Of a DNA stretch of 64,000 nucleotides, positions 51,251-59,364 are shown piece by piece (within the stretch, counting starts at the first letter, position 1; the number at the start of each line of letters is the position of its first letter). This DNA is from Streptomyces qinglanensis. Lineage in GTDB: Bacteria; Actinomycetota; Actinomycetes; Streptomycetales; Streptomycetaceae. The notes under the pieces were generated by a model, which was given only the letters and a program-made list of their open reading frames with translations, ran no database searches and had not been told where the DNA came from. The position numbers were made by a program, and so were the translations under genes. The stretch is taken from positions 210,597-274,596 of the forward strand of contig NZ_FOGO01000011.1 in assembly GCF_900111245.1 (NCBI RefSeq). Direction: 5' to 3'.

Positions 51251-51790
51251 TTACTTACCAGCCTTTCCGACCTTGCGGCGGATGACCTCGCCCGCGTACT
51301 TCACGCCCTTGGCCTTGTAGGGGTCGGGCTTGCGCAGCTTGCGGATCTTCGCGGAGACCTCGCCGACCCGCTGCTTGTCGATGCCCTCGACCGTGAACTT
51401 GGTCGGGGACTCGACCTTGAAGGAGATCCCCTCGGGGGCCTCCACCAGGATCGGGTGGCTGTAGCCCAGCGAGAACTCCAGGTCGGAGCCCTTGGCCTGG
51501 ACCCGGTAGCCGACACCGCTGATCTCGAGGTCCTTGCTGAACCCGTTGGTCACGCCAGTGATCATGTTCGCCACCAGCGTGCGGGACAGGCCATGCAGGG
51601 CCCTGTTCCGGCTCTCGTCGTTCGGACGGGTGACGACGAGCGCGCCGTCCTCGCCCTTGGCGATCTCGATGGGCGCGGCAACGGTGTGCGAGAGGGAGCC
51701 CTTGGGGCCCTTCACCGCGACCGTCTGGCCATCGATGGTGACGTCCACACCGGCGGGAACCTGGATGGGGAGCTTGCCGATACGCGACAT
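51251..51790 (-). CDS. rplF: 50S ribosomal protein uL6
   Basis: The 179-residue uL6 with two repeated domains starts MSRIGKLPIQVPAGVDVTIDGQTVAVKGPKGSL and ends PDPYKAKGVKYAGEVIRRKVGKAGK. It lies 23 nt after rpsH. Confidence 0.98.
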   Translation of the reverse strand: MSRIGKLPIQVPAGVDVTIDGQTVAVKGPKGSLSHTVAAPIEIAKGEDGALVVTRPNDESRNRALHGLSRTLVANMITGVTNGFSKDLEISGVGYRVQAKGSDLEFSLGYSHPILVEAPEGISFKVESPTKFTVEGIDKQRVGEVSAKIRKLRKPDPYKAKGVKYAGEVIRRKVGKAGK

Positions 51791-51813
51791 TGCTTTACCT
51801 CCGTTCCCTTCCG

Positions 51814-52212
51814 TTACCAGACGTAGGCGAGGACTTCCCCACCCACGCCCTTCTTCTGAGCCTGCTTGTCGGTCAGCAGACCGTGCGACGTGGAGATGAT
51901 CGCCACGCCCAGGCCGCCGAGCACCTTCGGCAGGTTGGTGGACTTTGCGTAGACCCGCAGACCCGGCTTGGAGATCCGCTTGATACCGGCGATCGAGCGC
52001 TCGCGGTTCGGGCCGAACTTCAGCTCGAGAACGAGGTTCTTGCCGACCTTGGCGTCCTCGGTCTTCCAGCCGGTGATGTAACCCTCCTGCTGGAGGATCT
52101 CCGCGATGTGCGACTTGATCTTGCTGTGCGGCATCTCGACGGCGTCGTGGTACGCCGAGTTCGCGTTCCGCAGACGCGTCAGCATGTCTGCGATGGGATC
52201 GGTCATGGTCAT
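51814..52212 (-). CDS. rpsH: 30S ribosomal protein uS8
   Basis: The 132-residue uS8 starts MTMTDPIADMLTRLRNANSAYHDAVEMPHSK and ends STSHGLLTDKQAQKKGVGGEVLAYVW. It binds the central domain of 16S rRNA and in E. coli represses its own operon through an mRNA mimic. Here a 206-nt structured gap precedes it. Confidence 0.98.
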   Translation of the reverse strand: MTMTDPIADMLTRLRNANSAYHDAVEMPHSKIKSHIAEILQQEGYITGWKTEDAKVGKNLVLELKFGPNRERSIAGIKRISKPGLRVYAKSTNLPKVLGGLGVAIISTSHGLLTDKQAQKKGVGGEVLAYVW

Positions 52213-52418
52213 GTGATGGCCTTCGGCCTCTCTCGCCGGGGTTTCCCTGTCTGCGTCGTCCCTCTCCCCGTCCGCCGGCCTTGCGGCCGACGACGGGACG
52301 GGTGCGTCGCGGGGGACCTACGGCGTAGTAAGCGACTTTTCAGCTTACCGAGAGTCCTGGCCCGCCCGTCGCCCGACCGCCCCTGCGGGGCGCCTTTCGG
52401 GCGACAGAATGGGCGGGA
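52213..52418 (-). promoter_or_regulatory. Structured spacer between rpsZ and rpsH
   Basis: A nested hairpin pairs GTCGCCCGA (52368-52376) with TCGGGCGAC (52397-52405) and, inside it, CGCCCC with GGGGCG. A second stem pairs GTAAGC with GCTTAC at about 52327-52347. This is the only long gap within the spc operon and is a candidate attenuator, processing site or uS8 target. Confidence 0.55.
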
Positions 52419-52604
52419 TTACCAGGAGCTCTTGGTCACGCCCGGCAGCTCGCCACGGTGCGCCATCTGGCGGAGGCACACGCGGCACAGGCCGAACTTG
52501 CGGTAGACGGAGTGCGGACGGCCGCAACGCTGGCAGCGCGTGTAGGCACGCACCGCGAACTTGGGCTTGCGGCCGGCCTTGGAGATCAGGGCCTTCTTCG
52601 CCAT
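52419..52604 (-). CDS. rpsZ: 30S ribosomal protein uS14, zinc-binding type Z
   Basis: The 61-residue short uS14 starts MAKKALISKAGRKPKFAVRAYTRC. Two CxxC pairs (CQRC and CRVC) bind zinc. A zinc-free longer paralogue (rpsN) is expected elsewhere in such genomes. It starts 3 nt before rplE ends upstream, in the standard spc position between rplE and rpsH. Confidence 0.98.
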   Translation of the reverse strand: MAKKALISKAGRKPKFAVRAYTRCQRCGRPHSVYRKFGLCRVCLRQMAHRGELPGVTKSSW

Positions 52605-52606
52605 GG

Positions 52607-53170
52607 TCAGTTCTCCTTGAACGGGAAGCCGAGGTGACGAAGCAGGGCGCGGCCCTCGTCGTCGGTGGTCGCCGTGGTGACCACGGTGATGTCCATGCCC
52701 CGGACCCGGTCGATCTTGTCCTGGTCGATCTCGTGGAACATGACCTGCTCCGTGAGACCGAAGGTGTAGTTGCCCCTGCCGTCGAACTGCTTGGGCGACA
52801 GTCCGCGGAAGTCGCGGATGCGCGGCAGCGCGAGGGACAGCAGGCGGTCCAGGAACTCCCACATCCGGTCGCCGCGCAGCGTCACGTGGGCGCCGATCGG
52901 CTGGCCCTCACGCAGCTTGAACTGCGCGATGGACTTCCGGGCCTTGGTGACGGCGGGCTTCTGGCCGGTGATCGTGGCGAGGTCCTTGATGGCACCCTCG
53001 ATCAGCTTGGAGTCGCGGGCGGCGTCGCCCACACCCATGTTGACCACGATCTTGGTCAGCCCGGGGATCCGCATGACGTTGTCGTAGGCGAACTCGTCCT
53101 GCAGCTTGCCCTGGATCTCGGCGCGGTAGCGCTGCTTGAGGCGGGGGGCCTCAGAGGTGGTGGCAGTCAT
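52607..53170 (-). CDS. rplE: 50S ribosomal protein uL5
   Basis: The 187-residue uL5 contacts 5S rRNA and P-site tRNA. It has PGLTKIVVNMGVGDAARDSKLIEGAIKDLATITGQKPAVTKARKSIA and GRGNYTFGLTEQVMFHEIDQDKID. Its ATG overlaps the rplX stop (TGATG at 53170). Confidence 0.98.
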   Translation of the reverse strand: MTATTSEAPRLKQRYRAEIQGKLQDEFAYDNVMRIPGLTKIVVNMGVGDAARDSKLIEGAIKDLATITGQKPAVTKARKSIAQFKLREGQPIGAHVTLRGDRMWEFLDRLLSLALPRIRDFRGLSPKQFDGRGNYTFGLTEQVMFHEIDQDKIDRVRGMDITVVTTATTDDEGRALLRHLGFPFKEN

Positions 53171-53493
53171 CAGATGTCCTCACCGGTCCGCTTGGCAACG
53201 CGGATCTTGTTGCCTTCGTCGTCGAAGCGGTACCCGACGCGGGTCACGACCTTCTTGCCGTCCGCTTCCACGATCAGCTGAACGTTGCTGACGTGGATCG
53301 GGGCCTCGGTCGTCACGATGCCGCCGGTCTTCGAACCGCGGGCCGTCTGACCGGCCTTGGTGTGCTTCTTGACCCGGTTGACACCCTCGACCAGGACGCG
53401 GTCCTCGCGGGGGTAGGCCACGATGACCTTGCCCTGCTTGCCCTTGTCCTTGCCGGTGATGACCTGAACCAGGTCGCCCTTCTTGATCCTCAT
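53170..53493 (-). CDS. rplX: 50S ribosomal protein uL24
   Basis: The 107-residue uL24 KOW protein starts MRIKKGDLVQVITGKDKGKQGKVIVAYPREDRVLVEGVNRVKKH. The ATG at 53493 is preferred, with GGAGG 10 nt upstream; a GTG at 53499 two codons earlier overlaps the rplN stop and is also possible. Confidence 0.97.
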   Translation of the reverse strand: MRIKKGDLVQVITGKDKGKQGKVIVAYPREDRVLVEGVNRVKKHTKAGQTARGSKTGGIVTTEAPIHVSNVQLIVEADGKKVVTRVGYRFDDEGNKIRVAKRTGEDI

Positions 53494-53495
53494 GG

Positions 53496-53864
53496 TCACA
53501 GCACCTCCGGCGCGAGCGAGATGATCTTCATGAACTTCTTCTCGCGCAGCTCACGACCGACCGGGCCGAAGATGCGGGTACCGCGAGGGTCGCCGTCGTT
53601 CTTGAGAATGACGGCGGCGTTCTCGTCGAACCGGATGTACGAGCCGTCGGGGCGGCGGCGCTCCTTGACGGTGCGCACGATGACAGCCTTGACGATGTCG
53701 CCCTTCTTCACGTTCCCGCCCGGGATCGCGTCCTTGACGGTAGCGACGACGACGTCACCGATGCCCGCGTAGCGCCGGCCCGAACCGCCGAGCACACGGA
53801 TGGTGAGAATCTCCTTCGCACCCGTGTTGTCGGCGACGCGAAGCCGGGACTCCTGCTGGATCAC
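53496..53864 (-). CDS. rplN: 50S ribosomal protein uL14
   Basis: The 122-residue uL14 starts VIQQESRLRVADNTGAKEILTIRVLGGSGRRYAGIGDVVVATVKDA from a GTG at 53864. It is the first gene of the spc section, behind a hairpin that separates it from rpsQ. Confidence 0.98.
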   Translation of the reverse strand: MIQQESRLRVADNTGAKEILTIRVLGGSGRRYAGIGDVVVATVKDAIPGGNVKKGDIVKAVIVRTVKERRRPDGSYIRFDENAAVILKNDGDPRGTRIFGPVGRELREKKFMKIISLAPEVL

Positions 53865-53892
53865 GTCTATCTCCTGTATGTCTGCCGGTTCC

Positions 53893-53918
53893 CGGCAGGG
53901 ATCTCGCGATCCCTGCCG
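53893..53918 (-). terminator. Hairpin between rpsQ and rplN
   Basis: CGGCAGGGATC (53893-53903) pairs with GATCCCTGCCG (53908-53918), a perfect 11-bp stem with loop TCGC at the S10/spc junction. No T-run follows, so it may attenuate or be a processing site rather than a full terminator. Confidence 0.65.
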
Positions 53919-53988
53919 AGCCTGGCGGAACGAACCTGCGGGGGTACCCCCTCAGGCAGCTTCTCCGGGACTCCCCAGAAGGGAGGTC

Positions 53989-54273
53989 CTACTTGGCCTT
54001 CTCGAGGATCTCGACGATGCGCCAGCGCTTGGTGGCGGACAGCGGCCGGGTCTCCATCAGGAGGACGCGGTCGCCGACACCGGCAGCGTTCTGCTCGTCG
54101 TGCGCCTTGAGCTTGTTGGTACGGCGGATGACCTTGCCGTACAGGGCGTGCGTGACGCGGTCCTCGACGGCGACGACGACGGTCTTGTCCATCTTGTCGC
54201 TGACGACAAGACCCTGCCGGGTCTTGCGGAAGCCGCGCTCCTGCTGTGTCTCAGTCACATTCGTCTCGCTCAT
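53989..54273 (-). CDS. rpsQ: 30S ribosomal protein uS17
   Basis: The 94-residue uS17 has an OB fold containing RKTRQGLVVSDKMDKTVVVAVEDRVTHALYGKVIRRTNKLKAHDEQN. Its ATG overlaps the rpmC stop (TGATG at 54273). It is the last gene of the S10 section. Confidence 0.98.
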   Translation of the reverse strand: MSETNVTETQQERGFRKTRQGLVVSDKMDKTVVVAVEDRVTHALYGKVIRRTNKLKAHDEQNAAGVGDRVLLMETRPLSATKRWRIVEILEKAK

Positions 54274-54497
54274 CAGGCGCTCTCCACCGTCTCGATGCCC
54301 AGCTCGCGCTCACGCATCAGGGTGTAGATCCGGGCGATGTCCTTGCGGACGGCCTTGAGCCGGCCGTGGTTCTCGAGCTGCCCGGTCGCCGCCTGGAAGC
54401 GGAGGTTGAACAGCTCTTCCTTGGCTTCGCGGAGCTTGGAGACAAGCTCCTCGTCGCCCAGCTCGCGCAGCTCGGACGCCTTGGTTCCGGCCGCCAT
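54273..54497 (-). CDS. rpmC: 50S ribosomal protein uL29
   Basis: The 74-residue uL29 is a two-helix hairpin (KASELRELGDEELVSKLREAKEELFNLRFQAATGQLENHGRLKAVRKDIARI). The ATG at 54497 overlaps the rplP stop; the GTG one codon earlier is less likely. Confidence 0.98.
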   Translation of the reverse strand: MAAGTKASELRELGDEELVSKLREAKEELFNLRFQAATGQLENHGRLKAVRKDIARIYTLMRERELGIETVESA

Positions 54498-54916
54498 CAC
54501 GCGTCACCTGCCTCGCGCCGCACGATGCGGCACTTCATCGGAAGCTTGTGAGCAGCGCGGGTGAGCGCCTCACGAGCAATCTTCTCGTTCGGGTAGGACA
54601 GCTCGAACATCACGCGCCCCGGCTTGACGTTCGCGATCCACCACTCGGGCGAACCCTTACCGGAACCCATGCGGGTCTCGGCGGGCTTCTTGGTCAGCGG
54701 GCGGTCGGGGTAGATGTTGATCCACACCTTGCCGCCACGCTTGATGTGACGAGTCATGGAGATACGAGCGGCCTCGATCTGCCGGTTCGTCACGTAGGCA
54801 CCGGTCACAGCCTGGATGCCGTACTCACCGAACGCGACCTCGGTACCGCCCTTGGCCATACCCGTGCGCTTCGGGTGGTGCTGCTTGCGGTGCTTGACCC
54901 TGCGCGGGATCAGCAT
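54497..54916 (-). CDS. rplP: 50S ribosomal protein uL16
   Basis: The 139-residue uL16 starts MLIPRRVKHRKQHHPKRTGMAKGGTEVAFGEYGIQA and contains WINIYPDRPLTKKPAETRMGSGKGSPEWWIA. It is near the peptidyl-transferase centre. It starts 3 nt after the rpsC stop. Confidence 0.98.
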   Translation of the reverse strand: MLIPRRVKHRKQHHPKRTGMAKGGTEVAFGEYGIQAVTGAYVTNRQIEAARISMTRHIKRGGKVWINIYPDRPLTKKPAETRMGSGKGSPEWWIANVKPGRVMFELSYPNEKIAREALTRAAHKLPMKCRIVRREAGDA

Positions 54917-54919
54917 GGG

Positions 54920-55750
54920 TCAGCTCTCCTTTCCTGAAGCGCTCGGCTCGGCAGCGGCACCGGCCGGCGCGGACTCCGTCTTGGGAGCCTCGGCCGAACC
55001 CTGGCCCTGCTGCGGCTTGCGACCGCGACGCTCGCCGCCCCGACCACGGGGACGGTCGTTGCCACCGCCGCGCGACGGGCGGTTGCCCGCGCGGGCCGCG
55101 GCGTTCTCGGCGCGCACCTCGGAGATGTTCTTGACATCGCCCTTGTAGATCCACACCTTCACACCGATGCGGCCGAAGGTCGTACGGGCCTCGAAGAAGC
55201 CGTAGTCGACGTTGGCGCGCAGCGTGTGCAGCGGGACCCGGCCCTCGCGGTAGAACTCCGAGCGCGACATCTCGGCACCGCCGAGACGGCCGCCGCACTG
55301 GATCTTGATGCCCTTGGCACCGGCCTTCATCGCCGTCTGCATGCTCTTGCGCATGGCGCGGCGGAAGGAGACCCGGGAGGAGAGCTGCTCGGCGACCGCC
55401 TGGGCGACGAGCTGCGCGTCCGTCTCGGGGTTCTTCACCTCGAGGATGTTGAACTGGATCTGCTTGCCGGTGAGCTTCTCCAGGTTGCCGCGCAGCCGGT
55501 CCGCCTCGGCGCCGCGGCGGCCGATGACGATGCCCGGACGGGCGGTGTGGACGTCGACGCGGACGCGGTCACGCGTGCGCTCGATCTCCACCTTGGAGAT
55601 GCCCGCCCGCTCCATGCCCTGAGTGAGCATGCGGCGGATCGAGACGTCTTCCTTGACGTAGTCCTTGTAGAGCTTGTCGGCATACCAGCGCGACTTGAAG
55701 TCGGTGGTGACGCCGAGCCGGAACCCGTGCGGGTTTACCTTCTGGCCCAT
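54920..55750 (-). CDS. rpsC: 30S ribosomal protein uS3
   Basis: The 276-residue uS3 has a KH domain (RPGIVIGRRGAEADRLRGNLEKLTGKQIQFNILEVKNPE) and C-terminal domain (KGIKIQCGGRLGGAEMSRSEFYREGRVPLHTLRANVDYG). A long Arg/Gly then Ala/Glu tail of about 60 residues follows. Its ATG overlaps the rplV stop (TAATG). Confidence 0.98.
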   Translation of the reverse strand: MGQKVNPHGFRLGVTTDFKSRWYADKLYKDYVKEDVSIRRMLTQGMERAGISKVEIERTRDRVRVDVHTARPGIVIGRRGAEADRLRGNLEKLTGKQIQFNILEVKNPETDAQLVAQAVAEQLSSRVSFRRAMRKSMQTAMKAGAKGIKIQCGGRLGGAEMSRSEFYREGRVPLHTLRANVDYGFFEARTTFGRIGVKVWIYKGDVKNISEVRAENAAARAGNRPSRGGGNDRPRGRGGERRGRKPQQGQGSAEAPKTESAPAGAAAEPSASGKES

Positions 55751-56097
55751 TACCGGGTTCCTTCCTTGCTGCTCACGACCACGGTGATGTGGCTCGTCCG
55801 CTTACGGATCCGGTAGGCGCGGCCCTGGGCGCGCGGCCGGAACCGCTTCAGGGTCGGGCCCTCGTCGACGTACGCCTCGGAGATGTAGAGGCTGTCGGCG
55901 TCGGTGTGGTCGTAGTTGTGCGCGGCGTTGGCGATGGCGCTGTCCAGCACCTTGCCGACCGGCACGCTCGCGGCCTGCGGGGCGAAACGCAGGACCGCCT
56001 GAGCCTCCGTGGCGTCCATGCCACGAACAAGGTCCACCACCCGGCGGGCCTTCATGGGCGTGACGCGCACGTAGCGCGCTGAGGCCCTGGCTTCCAT
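55750..56097 (-). CDS. rplV: 50S ribosomal protein uL22
   Basis: The 115-residue uL22 lines the exit tunnel and starts MEARASARYVRVTPMKARRVVDLVRGMDATEAQAVL. AAGGGA lies before the ATG at 56097, giving the normal length; the in-frame ATG at 56121 would add eight residues. Confidence 0.97.
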   Translation of the reverse strand: MEARASARYVRVTPMKARRVVDLVRGMDATEAQAVLRFAPQAASVPVGKVLDSAIANAAHNYDHTDADSLYISEAYVDEGPTLKRFRPRAQGRAYRIRKRTSHITVVVSSKEGTR

Positions 56098-56140
56098 GGT
56101 TGTCCCTTCGGTGTCAGTCATAGTCTTCGCACCCAGCCGT

Positions 56141-56422
56141 TCAGCGACGACGCGACTTGCGGTCGTCCTTCACGTGGCCGCGGAAGGTGCGGGTCGGCGC
56201 GAACTCGCCGAGCTTGTGGCCGACCATCGACTCGGTGACGAACACCGGGACGTGCTTGCGGCCGTCGTGCACCGCGATCGTGTGGCCCAGCATGGCCGGG
56301 ACGATCATCGAGCGGCGAGACCAGGTCTTGATGACGTTCTTGGTGCCCGCGTCGTTCTGGCCGTCCACCTTCTTGGCGAGGTGGTCGTCGACGAAGGGCC
56401 CCTTCTTGAGACTGCGCGGCAT
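56141..56422 (-). CDS. rpsS: 30S ribosomal protein uS19
   Basis: The 93-residue uS19 starts MPRSLKKGPFVDDHLAKKVDGQNDAGTKNVIKTWSRRSMIVPAMLGHTIAVHDGRKHVPVFVTESMVGHKLGEF, a near-consensus sequence. It lies between rplB and rplV. Confidence 0.98.
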   Translation of the reverse strand: MPRSLKKGPFVDDHLAKKVDGQNDAGTKNVIKTWSRRSMIVPAMLGHTIAVHDGRKHVPVFVTESMVGHKLGEFAPTRTFRGHVKDDRKSRRR

Positions 56423-56435
56423 CTAAACCCGCCTC

Positions 56436-57272
56436 CTAGCGCTTCTTGTTCGTCTTGCGGCGGCGGACGATGTACTTGTTGCTGGCCTTCTTCGGCGAGC
56501 GCGTACGCCCCTCCTTCTGACCCCACGGCGAAACCGGGTGGCGGCCACCGGAGGTACGACCCTCACCACCACCGTGCGGGTGGTCGATCGGGTTCATGAC
56601 CACACCGCGGACGGTCGGGCGGACGCCCTTCCAGCGCATGCGGCCGGCCTTGCCCCAGTTGATGTTCGACTGCTCGGCGTTGCCGACCTCGCCGACGGTG
56701 GCGCGGCAGCGGACGTCGACCAGCCGGATCTCACCGGACGGCATACGCAGGTGGGCCATCCGGCCCTCCTTCGCCAGCAGCTGCACCGAGGCACCGGCCG
56801 AGCGGGCGAACTTGGCGCCGCCGCCCGGCTGCAGCTCGATCGCGTGGATCGTCGTACCCACGGGGATGAAGCGCAGCGGCAGGTTGTTGCCCGGCTTGAT
56901 GTCGGCGCCCTGGCCGTTCTCGATGCGGTCGCCCTGCTGGATGCCGCGCGGGGCGAGGATGTAGCGCTTCTCGCCGTCCGCGTAGTGCAGCAGCGCGATG
57001 CGCGCGGTGCGGTTCGGGTCGTACTCGATGTGCGCGACCTTCGCCGGCACGCCGTCCTTGTCGTGCCGACGGAAGTCGATCACGCGGTAGGCGCGCTTGT
57101 GGCCACCACCCTGGTGGCGCGCAGTCACACGACCGGCGTTGTTACGGCCGCCCTTGCTGTGCAGCGGGCGGACCAGCGACTTCTCCGGCGTGGACCGCGT
57201 GATCTCGACGAAGTCGGCGACGGATGAGCCGCGACGGCCCGGAGTCGTCGGCTTGTACTTGCGGATACCCAT
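56436..57272 (-). CDS. rplB: 50S ribosomal protein uL2
   Basis: The 278-residue uL2 is essential for peptidyl transfer. The conserved MNPIDHPHGGGEGR loop contains the histidine near the catalytic centre, and the N-terminal RHQGGGHKRAYRVIDFRR segment is present. It starts 47 nt after rplW. Confidence 0.98.
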   Translation of the reverse strand: MGIRKYKPTTPGRRGSSVADFVEITRSTPEKSLVRPLHSKGGRNNAGRVTARHQGGGHKRAYRVIDFRRHDKDGVPAKVAHIEYDPNRTARIALLHYADGEKRYILAPRGIQQGDRIENGQGADIKPGNNLPLRFIPVGTTIHAIELQPGGGAKFARSAGASVQLLAKEGRMAHLRMPSGEIRLVDVRCRATVGEVGNAEQSNINWGKAGRMRWKGVRPTVRGVVMNPIDHPHGGGEGRTSGGRHPVSPWGQKEGRTRSPKKASNKYIVRRRKTNKKR

Positions 57273-57319
57273 TTCTCAGTCCTCGGAAGATTCCGGACTT
57301 CAGAACGACCTGGCCCCCG

Positions 57320-57742
57320 TCAGGAGGCCGGGCCGCCGAAGATGTCGATTCGGTCGCCCTCGACAAGGGTCACGATGGCGCGCTTGGTGTCCGCGCGCTT
57401 GCCGTAACCGGTGCGGGTGCGCTTGCGCTTGCCCTGGCGGTTGATCGTGTTGACCCCGGCGACCTTGACCGAGAAGACCTCTTCGACGGCCTGCTTGATC
57501 TGGGTCTTGTTCGCACGCGGGTCGACGATGAACGTGTACTTGTTCTCGTCCAGCAGCGCGTAGCTCTTCTCCGAGACGACCGGCTTGATCAGCAGGTCAC
57601 GCGGGTCGGTGAAGACCTTGCTCGGGTCGGCCGGCGCGATCGGGCCCGGACCGTCGGCGGCCCGGCGGGCGGCCTTGGCGACGCGGGCGGCCTTCGCGGC
57701 CTTCGCTGCCTTGGAGGCAATGCTCGGGTGTCGCGTAGCCAT
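57320..57742 (-). CDS. rplW: 50S ribosomal protein uL23
   Basis: The 140-residue uL23 docks trigger factor and SRP at the tunnel exit. Its core is DPRDLLIKPVVSEKSYALLDENKYTFIVDPRANKTQIKQAVEEVF. The first 45 residues are an Ala/Lys-rich extension, longer than in many bacteria. Its ATG overlaps the rplD stop (TGATG). Confidence 0.98.
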   Translation of the reverse strand: MATRHPSIASKAAKAAKAARVAKAARRAADGPGPIAPADPSKVFTDPRDLLIKPVVSEKSYALLDENKYTFIVDPRANKTQIKQAVEEVFSVKVAGVNTINRQGKRKRTRTGYGKRADTKRAIVTLVEGDRIDIFGGPAS

Positions 57743-58389
57743 CAGGCGTCGCTCCCTTCGGTGTGGGCCTGCGGGCCAGCAACGAAGGACTCGAGCGCGG
57801 CCTGGGTGAAGACCACGTCGTCCGAGACGAGCACGTCGTAGGTGTTGAGCTGGCCCGGCTCCAGGATGTGCACCTGGGGCAGGTTGCGGGCGGACAGCCA
57901 GGCGGCCTCGTCGGAGCGCTCGGCGACCAGCAGCAGGTTCTTCCGCTCGCTGATCCGGCCGAACAGGTTCTTCGCGGCCTTGGTCGAGATCTCGCCCTCG
58001 ACCACACCGGAGACGGCGTGGACGCGGCCGTGGCGGGCCCGGTCGGAGAGGGCGCCACGCAGCGCGGCGGCCTTCATCTTCTTCGGGGTCCGCTGCGAGT
58101 AGTCGCGCGGCACCGGGCCGTGCACGACGCCACCGCCGGCGAACTGCGGCGCACGGGTCGAGCCCTGGCGGGCGCGGCCGGTGCCCTTCTGGCGGTACGG
58201 CTTCTTGCCGCCGCCGCGGACCTCGCCCCGGGTCTTGGTCTTGTGCGTGCCCTGGCGGGCCGCTGCCAGCTGGGCGACGACGACCTGGTGGATCAGCGGA
58301 ACGCTGACCTGCACGTCGAAGATCTCCGCGGGGAGCTCGACGGTCCCGGTCTTGTCGCCGGCCGGCGAAAGGATGTCAATGGTGCTCAT
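57742..58389 (-). CDS. rplD: 50S ribosomal protein uL4
   Basis: The 215-residue uL4 has a tunnel loop with KTKTRGEVRGGGKKPYRQKGTGRARQGSTRAPQFAGGGVVHGP. In E. coli it is the autogenous repressor of the S10 operon. The ATG at 58389 is 7 nt after the rplC stop. Confidence 0.98.
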   Translation of the reverse strand: MSTIDILSPAGDKTGTVELPAEIFDVQVSVPLIHQVVVAQLAAARQGTHKTKTRGEVRGGGKKPYRQKGTGRARQGSTRAPQFAGGGVVHGPVPRDYSQRTPKKMKAAALRGALSDRARHGRVHAVSGVVEGEISTKAAKNLFGRISERKNLLLVAERSDEAAWLSARNLPQVHILEPGQLNTYDVLVSDDVVFTQAALESFVAGPQAHTEGSDA

Positions 58390-58396
58390 CGGTTCC

Positions 58397-59041
58397 TCAA
58401 GCCCCCTTGGCCGCGGTACGGACCAGGACGAGGCCGCCGTTCGGACCGGGGACTGCGCCCTTGATGAGCAGCAGGCCCTTCTCCGCGTCAACGGCGTGGA
58501 CGGTCAGGTTCTGGGTGGTGACCCGCTCGTTGCCCATCCGGCCGGCCATGCGGGTGCCCTTGAAGACACGGCCCGGGGTGGCGCAGCCACCGATGGCGCC
58601 CGGCTTGCGGTGGATGCGGTGCGCACCGTGGGACGCCTTGCCGCCGCGGAAGCCATGGCGCTTCATGCCGCCGGCGAAGCCCTTGCCCTTGGAGTTGCCG
58701 GTGACGTCGACCTTGATGCCGGCCTCGAAGGTGTCCGCGGTCAGCTCCTGGCCGAGCGTGTACTCGGACGCGTCGGAGGTGCGGAGTTCCACCAGGTGGC
58801 GGCGGGGGGTGACGTCGGCCTTGGCGAAGTGGCCCTTGAGGGGCTTGTTCACCTTGCGCGGGTCGATCTCGCCGAAGGCGATCTGGACGGCCTCGTAGCC
58901 GTCCCTGTCTGCGGTGCGGACCTGGGTCACGACGTTCGGACCGGCCTTGACGACGGTCACGGGGACAACGCGGTTGTTGTCGTCCCAGACCTGGGTCATG
59001 CCGAGCTTCTCGCCCAGGACGCCCTTGATCTGCTTAGCCAT
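58397..59041 (-). CDS. rplC: 50S ribosomal protein uL3
   Basis: The 214-residue uL3 starts MAKQIKGVLGEKLGMTQVWDDNNRVVPVTVVKAGPNVV and contains GFAGGMKRHGFRGGKASHGAHRIHRKPGAIG, the loop reaching the peptidyl-transferase centre. Confidence 0.98.
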   Translation of the reverse strand: MAKQIKGVLGEKLGMTQVWDDNNRVVPVTVVKAGPNVVTQVRTADRDGYEAVQIAFGEIDPRKVNKPLKGHFAKADVTPRRHLVELRTSDASEYTLGQELTADTFEAGIKVDVTGNSKGKGFAGGMKRHGFRGGKASHGAHRIHRKPGAIGGCATPGRVFKGTRMAGRMGNERVTTQNLTVHAVDAEKGLLLIKGAVPGPNGGLVLVRTAAKGA

Positions 59042-59055
59042 CTCTACGACACCCC

Positions 59056-59364
59056 TCAGAGCTTGATCTCGATGTCGACGCCGGCCGGGAGGTCCAGGCG
59101 CATCAGCGAGTCAACGGTCTTGGGAGTCGGGTCGAGGATGTCGATCAGACGCTTGTGGGTACGCATCTCGAAGTGCTCGCGCGCATCCTTGTACTTGTGC
59201 GGCGACTTGATGACGCAGTACACGTTCTTCTCTGTGGGCAGCGGCACCGGGCCGGCGACCGACGCGCCAGTACGCGTCACCGTCTCGACGATCTTCTTCG
59301 CCGAGTTGTCGATGACCTCGTGGTCGTAGGCCTTGAGCCTGATGCGGATCTTCTGTCCCGCCAT
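59056..59364 (-). CDS. rpsJ: 30S ribosomal protein uS10
   Basis: The 102-residue uS10 starts MAGQKIRIRLKAYDHEVIDNSAKKIVETVTRTGA and contains EHFEMRTHKRLIDILDPTPKTVDSLMRLDLPAGVDIEIKL. It also serves in transcription antitermination as NusE. It is the first gene of the whole S10-spc cluster. Confidence 0.98.
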   Translation of the reverse strand: MAGQKIRIRLKAYDHEVIDNSAKKIVETVTRTGASVAGPVPLPTEKNVYCVIKSPHKYKDAREHFEMRTHKRLIDILDPTPKTVDSLMRLDLPAGVDIEIKL

